DNA from: CAIUVD01 sp044338255
GTDB taxonomy: Bacteria > Planctomycetota > UBA11346
Direction of reading: 5' to 3'
Length of the DNA: 8,241 bases
Assembly: GCA_044338255.1 (NCBI GenBank)
Contig: JBIILZ010000145.1
Span: forward strand, 1 to 8,241
A program made the position numbers and the translations under genes. This document shows positions 5,115 to 8,241 of this stretch, in pieces (the stretch's first letter is position 1; each line of letters begins with the position of its first letter). The notes below the pieces were generated by a model. That model worked only from the letters and a program-made list of their open reading frames with translations, searched no databases and was not told the DNA's origin.

Positions 5115-5285
5115 TCTCTGTCATACCTTTGACTGAAAGTTATAGAGATTGATTTAGTTTGATTTTACCGTAATTTTATAGAATTCTGGGCTAGCTGAGA
5201 TTGCCTGATGTTGATCAGCTTTGATCGAAAAGGCTAGCCCAGAGCTAGCCGGACTAGCCGGTAAATCCCCACTGTTGGAGTGTTC
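5115..5285. promoter_or_regulatory. AT-rich integrase upstream region with CTAGCC repeats
   Basis: Base composition drops sharply to AT-rich between 5115 and 5185. A perfect 10-bp inverted repeat CTGGGCTAGC/GCTAGCCCAG sits at 5186-5195 and 5233-5242, and CTAGCC recurs at 5234-5239, 5245-5250 and 5254-5259. Such repeats between att core and int are typical of arm-type integrase or excisionase binding sites, or of an operator. A possible promoter TTGACT (5129) with TTTAGT (5153) is weak. GGAG at 5277-5280 is the likely ribosome site for the ATG at 5286. Confidence 0.45.
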
Positions 5286-6668
5286 ATGGCCACAATCAGC
5301 TATCCCCTGACGCGCTCCCGGCTGAATGCAGAGCCGCTGCCTGCGGAAGGTCGTAAGACCGTATAGGATACCAAAGTCGCTGGCCTATGCTGCCGGATTA
5401 CCAAAGGCGGGGATCGATCTTTCTATCTGTCCAAGAAGGTGAAGAGCGCTCAGCGATGGATGCGGATCGGCTCACATCCGGAAACCACCGTGGAAGATGC
5501 CCGAAATGAGGCCTTGGCTCTCCTTGCCGCCATCGTTCGCAAGGAACGGCCCTGGGAGGAGCGGAAGGCCCTGAAGGAAGAAGCGATCCTTTCCCACCTA
5601 TGGGAGCACTATCGCGACCATGCCAGCGGCAAAAAGAAGCCTTCCAGCCGCATAGCAGACGAATCGCTCTGGCGATCAGTCCTTGAACCGTGGGGCGGCA
5701 AGAAGCGTATTGGCAGCATTGCGCGAAGTGACGTGCAGAAGCTGGTTAATTCCAAGGGGAAAGCCACCCCGACACGGGCTAATCGTACTGCTGCTCTGCT
5801 GTCTTCTATGTTCAACAGGGCCATAGCTGCCGACCTGTGGAAAGGTGCCAACCCGGCAAAGGGAGTAGAGCGCTTCCGAGAGGTCAGCCGTGATCGCTTC
5901 TTGCGCCCTGAAGAACTGCGGGCCATGTTCGCAAGCCTCGCCTATGAGGATGAGGGGTGGAAGGTCTACTTCATGGCTGCGCTCCTCTGTGGTGCCCGTC
6001 GTTCCAATTTGCTCGCCATGCGTTGGGCAGATCTGGACTTGGCCCGTGGCCTGTGGCGCGTCGACGCTGAGGAATCGAAGAACGGGCAGACCATGCAAGT
6101 CATCCTGCCCGAGGACCTTCAAAAGGGGCTAACCGCATGGAAAACGAATTGCCCGTCTCCGGTGTGGGTCTTTCCCTCGGATGAGTCGGCATCGGGTCAT
6201 AAATCGGAGCCATGTAAGCCGTGGGAGCGGGTGCTGGCTCGCGCTGAGTGTTTCCGGCTGGTGCAGGTGCTTGCCGTGGCGGAAGGCTGGTCCGATGCCC
6301 AGCGAGATAGCGAGCTGGAAGCCGTTATTGCAGAGGCTGGACGCTTGCGGTTGCTGGCCATGGGGCGAAGGGTGAAAGCTACCGGGGAACCGCTGTTGCT
6401 GGCCCTGGAAGGCATCCGCAAGCGAGTCACTGCCGCCGGTCTCGATCCGTTGGGCGGGAACATGCTGGACGTACGCATGCACGATTTGCGCAGGACTTTG
6501 GGCAGTTGGGCGACCATGACCGGCGCAAGCCTTTCGATTGTCGGCAAGGTGCTTGGGCATCGCTCGCATCAATCTACTGCCATTTATGCGCGGCTAGACC
6601 TCGATCCGGCACGGCTGGCAGTCGAAAAGGCCGCAAACGCCATGCTGGCGGCAAGGAATGAACAATGA
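5286..6668 (+). pseudogene. P4-like tyrosine integrase with in-frame amber at codon 27
   Basis: Reading from ATG 5286 (GGAG five bases upstream) gives MATISYPLTRSRLNAE, then GRKTV, TAG at 5364-5366, then DTKVAGLCCRITKGG, the normal arm-binding domain of P4-family integrases. Without the stop (probably a former Tyr codon) it would be 460 residues, the usual size. The catalytic set is complete (numbered from 5286): Arg238 in GARRS, Lys265 in ESKNG, His399 and Arg402 in HDLR, His425 in LGH, Tyr434 in IYARL. Between Lys and HxxR there is an unusually long stretch of about 130 residues. A restart at GTG 5439 would give 409 residues lacking about 50 of the arm-binding domain, so arm-site binding would probably fail. 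Readthrough, restart or sequencing error remain possible. It ends overlapping the next gene by four bases. Confidence 0.85.
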
Positions 6669-7315
6669 AGAGCCCGGGCCGCAAACGTCGTGTACCAGCA
6701 CATTGGCTCGACTGGTGCATCGAGGATGCCGCATCACATCGCATCCTCAGTCGGAATCAGCCGCACATGATGCAGGCAACACGGCTTGCCGTGGCGCTGG
6801 CCAGAAAACCGGGAGCGCGTTTTGATTCCATCACCGATTCCATGCTCAGCCAAGCGTGTGATCCGTGCATGCAGGAAAGCACCACGGTAGAGCTTGGCCT
6901 CAAGCCAGATTCTCGACAGATCAAGCAATGGGCCGCGAACAAATCCTGGAGTGTGGCCCTCTGGTACTTCTATGGCCGGCAACCGACAGACCGCAAACCA
7001 CGCAAGCCCGCACGACTAAGGCCTGAGAATGCAAGGCAAGTGGCCCAGATACTCGACGTTTCCCCGCAATGGCTGATGAACGGCACCTATCCCCCGGCAT
7101 GGATCAAAGCTGCCGCAGAGGCGTTACGAAAAGCCCGGCAAGAGTTGCTGGATGAGCGGGAAAATAGCGCAGATTTGAATGGTTACTGGTTCAATTTCGA
7201 TAAGCCTGCCGAGCCGAAATATGTAGCGGGAGGTGCCTTCGCCAAGATGAAGGAGTGTCCCAAAACTCTCACCTTGCTGAACATGCAAACTCCACGGACC
7301 TGCGATGTGCTGTGA
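6665..7315 (+). CDS. Hypothetical protein with repressor-like segment
   Basis: A 216-residue protein whose ATG overlaps the integrase stop (ATGA), so it is translated with int. No full family is recognised. The central part (about residues 117-143) reads LRPENARQVAQILDVSPQWL followed by MNGTYPP, which resembles the second half of an XRE/CI-like helix-turn-helix (R.ENA..IA..LGVSP.WLL.G). The preceding RQIKQWAANKSWSVALWYFYGRQP is rich in Trp and Lys. No signal peptide or membrane segment. A regulator or accessory factor of the integrated element is the best guess, weakly supported. Confidence 0.6.
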   Translation: MKSPGRKRRVPAHWLDWCIEDAASHRILSRNQPHMMQATRLAVALARKPGARFDSITDSMLSQACDPCMQESTTVELGLKPDSRQIKQWAANKSWSVALWYFYGRQPTDRKPRKPARLRPENARQVAQILDVSPQWLMNGTYPPAWIKAAAEALRKARQELLDERENSADLNGYWFNFDKPAEPKYVAGGAFAKMKECPKTLTLLNMQTPRTCDVL

Positions 7316-7495
7316 ATCGACATTAAGTGACGTCAAAGTGTTTCCTGTAAGTCTTTGATAAACAGACACCTGCAAAGTTTATTGCTACGGAATCCACCTT
7401 CCGGCTCCAGTAATCTACAAGTGCTCCTAGCGAAGGCAGTCAAGGTCAGTCACTCCGACTGATGAACGACAAAAGGCCATCGCTAAGGCACAATC

Positions 7496-7687
7496 ATGGC
7501 CCCTGTTACTCCATCACCCCGCCGCTGGGCTAACCCCAAGGCGACCTCCCAACATACCGGGATCCCAGTCTGCACGCTGGCAACGTGGCGCTGCACGGAT
7601 CCCAAGCGGATACCCTTCCATCGCTGCGGACGTAAGGTCGTCTACGATCTCAACGAAGTAGATTCCGCGCTTGTGGGAGGTGCTTGA
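7496..7687 (+). CDS. Excisionase/AlpA-like small DNA-binding protein
   Basis: A 63-residue protein starting at ATG 7496. The core NPKATSQHTGIPVCTLATWR, then FHRCGRKVVYDLNEVDSAL, follows the MerR/HTH_17 excisionase pattern: helix-turn-helix of the 'TG IP..TL..WR' type, a short wing with a 'P(F)H..GR.V.Y' strand, and a C-terminal helix. Such proteins direct integrase toward excision or activate it. The 180 bases before it (7316-7495) hold no gene and presumably its promoter, although I see no clear consensus there. It directly precedes and nearly overlaps the next gene. Confidence 0.65.
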   Translation: MAPVTPSPRRWANPKATSQHTGIPVCTLATWRCTDPKRIPFHRCGRKVVYDLNEVDSALVGGA

Positions 7688-7689
7688 TC

Positions 7690-8046
7690 ATGGACTTCAA
7701 CCCTCACGCCGACCGCATCATTAGTACCATCCGCCCCGAGTTCATCAAGTACGACCTCCAAGGCCGGCAATTAACGGCAGCAGAAACCCTGCTGAGGCTT
7801 GATAGCGGCTTCATACGCCGCTTTGAACAAGTTGTCTTCTACACCAGCAAGGCCGGCGACCACGAAACTCGTCTGGACGTAATCACTGGTCCCGGCTGGG
7901 AAATTGCCGAATGGCATGAAGCCCTGGTGCAGATAGGTCACGAAATCGGCAGCTCATGCGGCATCCAGCCCTTGCTATACCAGTTGGGCAACACCCGGCT
8001 GAAAGGAAACTTGCTTCGCTTTTGGATTCGCGGGGTGGAGCTATGA
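7690..8046 (+). CDS. Hypothetical protein of the integrated element
   Basis: A 118-residue protein from ATG 7690, preferred over TTG 7684 because GGGAGG lies at 7675-7680 with nine bases between. Begins MDFNPHADRIISTIRPEFIK. A mixed alpha/beta pattern with no signal peptide, membrane segment or metal motif. I do not recognise the family. Its spacing (two bases after the excisionase stop) and its four-base ATGA overlap with the next frame place it in one operon. Confidence 0.65.
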   Translation: MDFNPHADRIISTIRPEFIKYDLQGRQLTAAETLLRLDSGFIRRFEQVVFYTSKAGDHETRLDVITGPGWEIAEWHEALVQIGHEIGSSCGIQPLLYQLGNTRLKGNLLRFWIRGVEL

Positions 8047-8189
8047 GCGCCCCTGTCGATTTCCCAGCCATTAGGTCAGCAGTCCTTGGCCACGCTGCCG
8101 AGCTAGTTCCGCGCTTGTGGAGTCTCAAAACCTTGGCCGGTCCAGTCTCAATACTCTGGCCAGTTGTTGGGGTTGGTGTAGCGGTCTGA
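8043..8189 (+). CDS. Short hypothetical frame, possibly a cut primase-like gene start
   Basis: ATG 8043 overlaps the upstream stop. It encodes 48 residues, starting MSAPVDFPAIRSAVLGHAAE, then LVPRLW, and ends in a hydrophobic LWPVVGVGVAV. The first 25 residues resemble the N-terminus of large phage/island primase proteins, which often sit at this point of such elements, but the rest does not continue as that family. The gene may be broken by a rearrangement near 8115. The remaining bases to 8241 show no recognisable feature. Weak call. Confidence 0.35.
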   Translation: MSAPVDFPAIRSAVLGHAAELVPRLWSLKTLAGPVSILWPVVGVGVAV

Positions 8190-8241
8190 TCAGGTTTGGC
8201 TATGGTGCAGGTGTGCCGGTCGGAGGGAGGAACCCAGGTGG

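Noticed and set aside
8115..8241. Possible insertion-sequence end cutting the last gene
   Set aside because: No terminal inverted repeat or target duplication can be seen before the window ends.

Overview
The window is GC-rich DNA, probably from a gammaproteobacterium. The 26-bp inverted REP-like pair at 2011-2089 resembles elements common in Xanthomonadaceae/Lysobacterales, but this assignment is tentative. The tRNA-Lys(UUU) 3' piece and P4-like integrase fit a chromosomal location with integrated elements.

Region 1 (1-4784) is a complete diversity-generating retroelement (DGR). In order, all on the + strand, it holds: the C-terminal part of a phage tail-fibre-like protein; a secreted DUF1566/Lcl-type target protein ending in variable repeat VR1; a MutS domain I-like accessory protein; an Avd-like four-helix accessory protein; a hairpin-rich non-coding stretch; the template repeat TR; a reverse transcriptase with DGR motifs and a long C-terminal extension; and a second secreted target protein ending in variable repeat VR2. 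TR aligns to both VRs without net gaps over 147 bp. All 16 VR1 differences, and 17 of 21 VR2 differences, fall on TR adenines, mostly in AAC codons. Each target gene is followed, after exactly 39 nt, by a hairpin with an 8-bp stem and AACC loop that TR lacks, which is the expected mark of a DGR target site. The inferred mechanism is that TR RNA is copied with adenine-directed errors by the RT and Avd, and the cDNA replaces VR, diversifying the C-type-lectin-like surface of two exported proteins.

The most unusual points are the MutS-like accessory protein, which has lost the Glu of the mismatch-sensing Phe-x-Glu motif; a second, degenerate MutS-I-like pattern in the RT C-terminus; the template repeat running directly into the RT start region, with no spacer; and the compact chain of hairpins upstream of TR.

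Region 2 (4785-5067) holds the 3' remnant of an unidentified reading frame and a strong minus-strand terminator.

Region 3 (5068-8241) is the start of a separate integrated element. It has a displaced 3' fragment of tRNA-Lys (attachment-site duplicate), a tyrosine integrase broken by an in-frame amber codon, an overlapping unknown gene with a repressor-like motif, an excisionase/AlpA-like small protein and short overlapping hypothetical genes.
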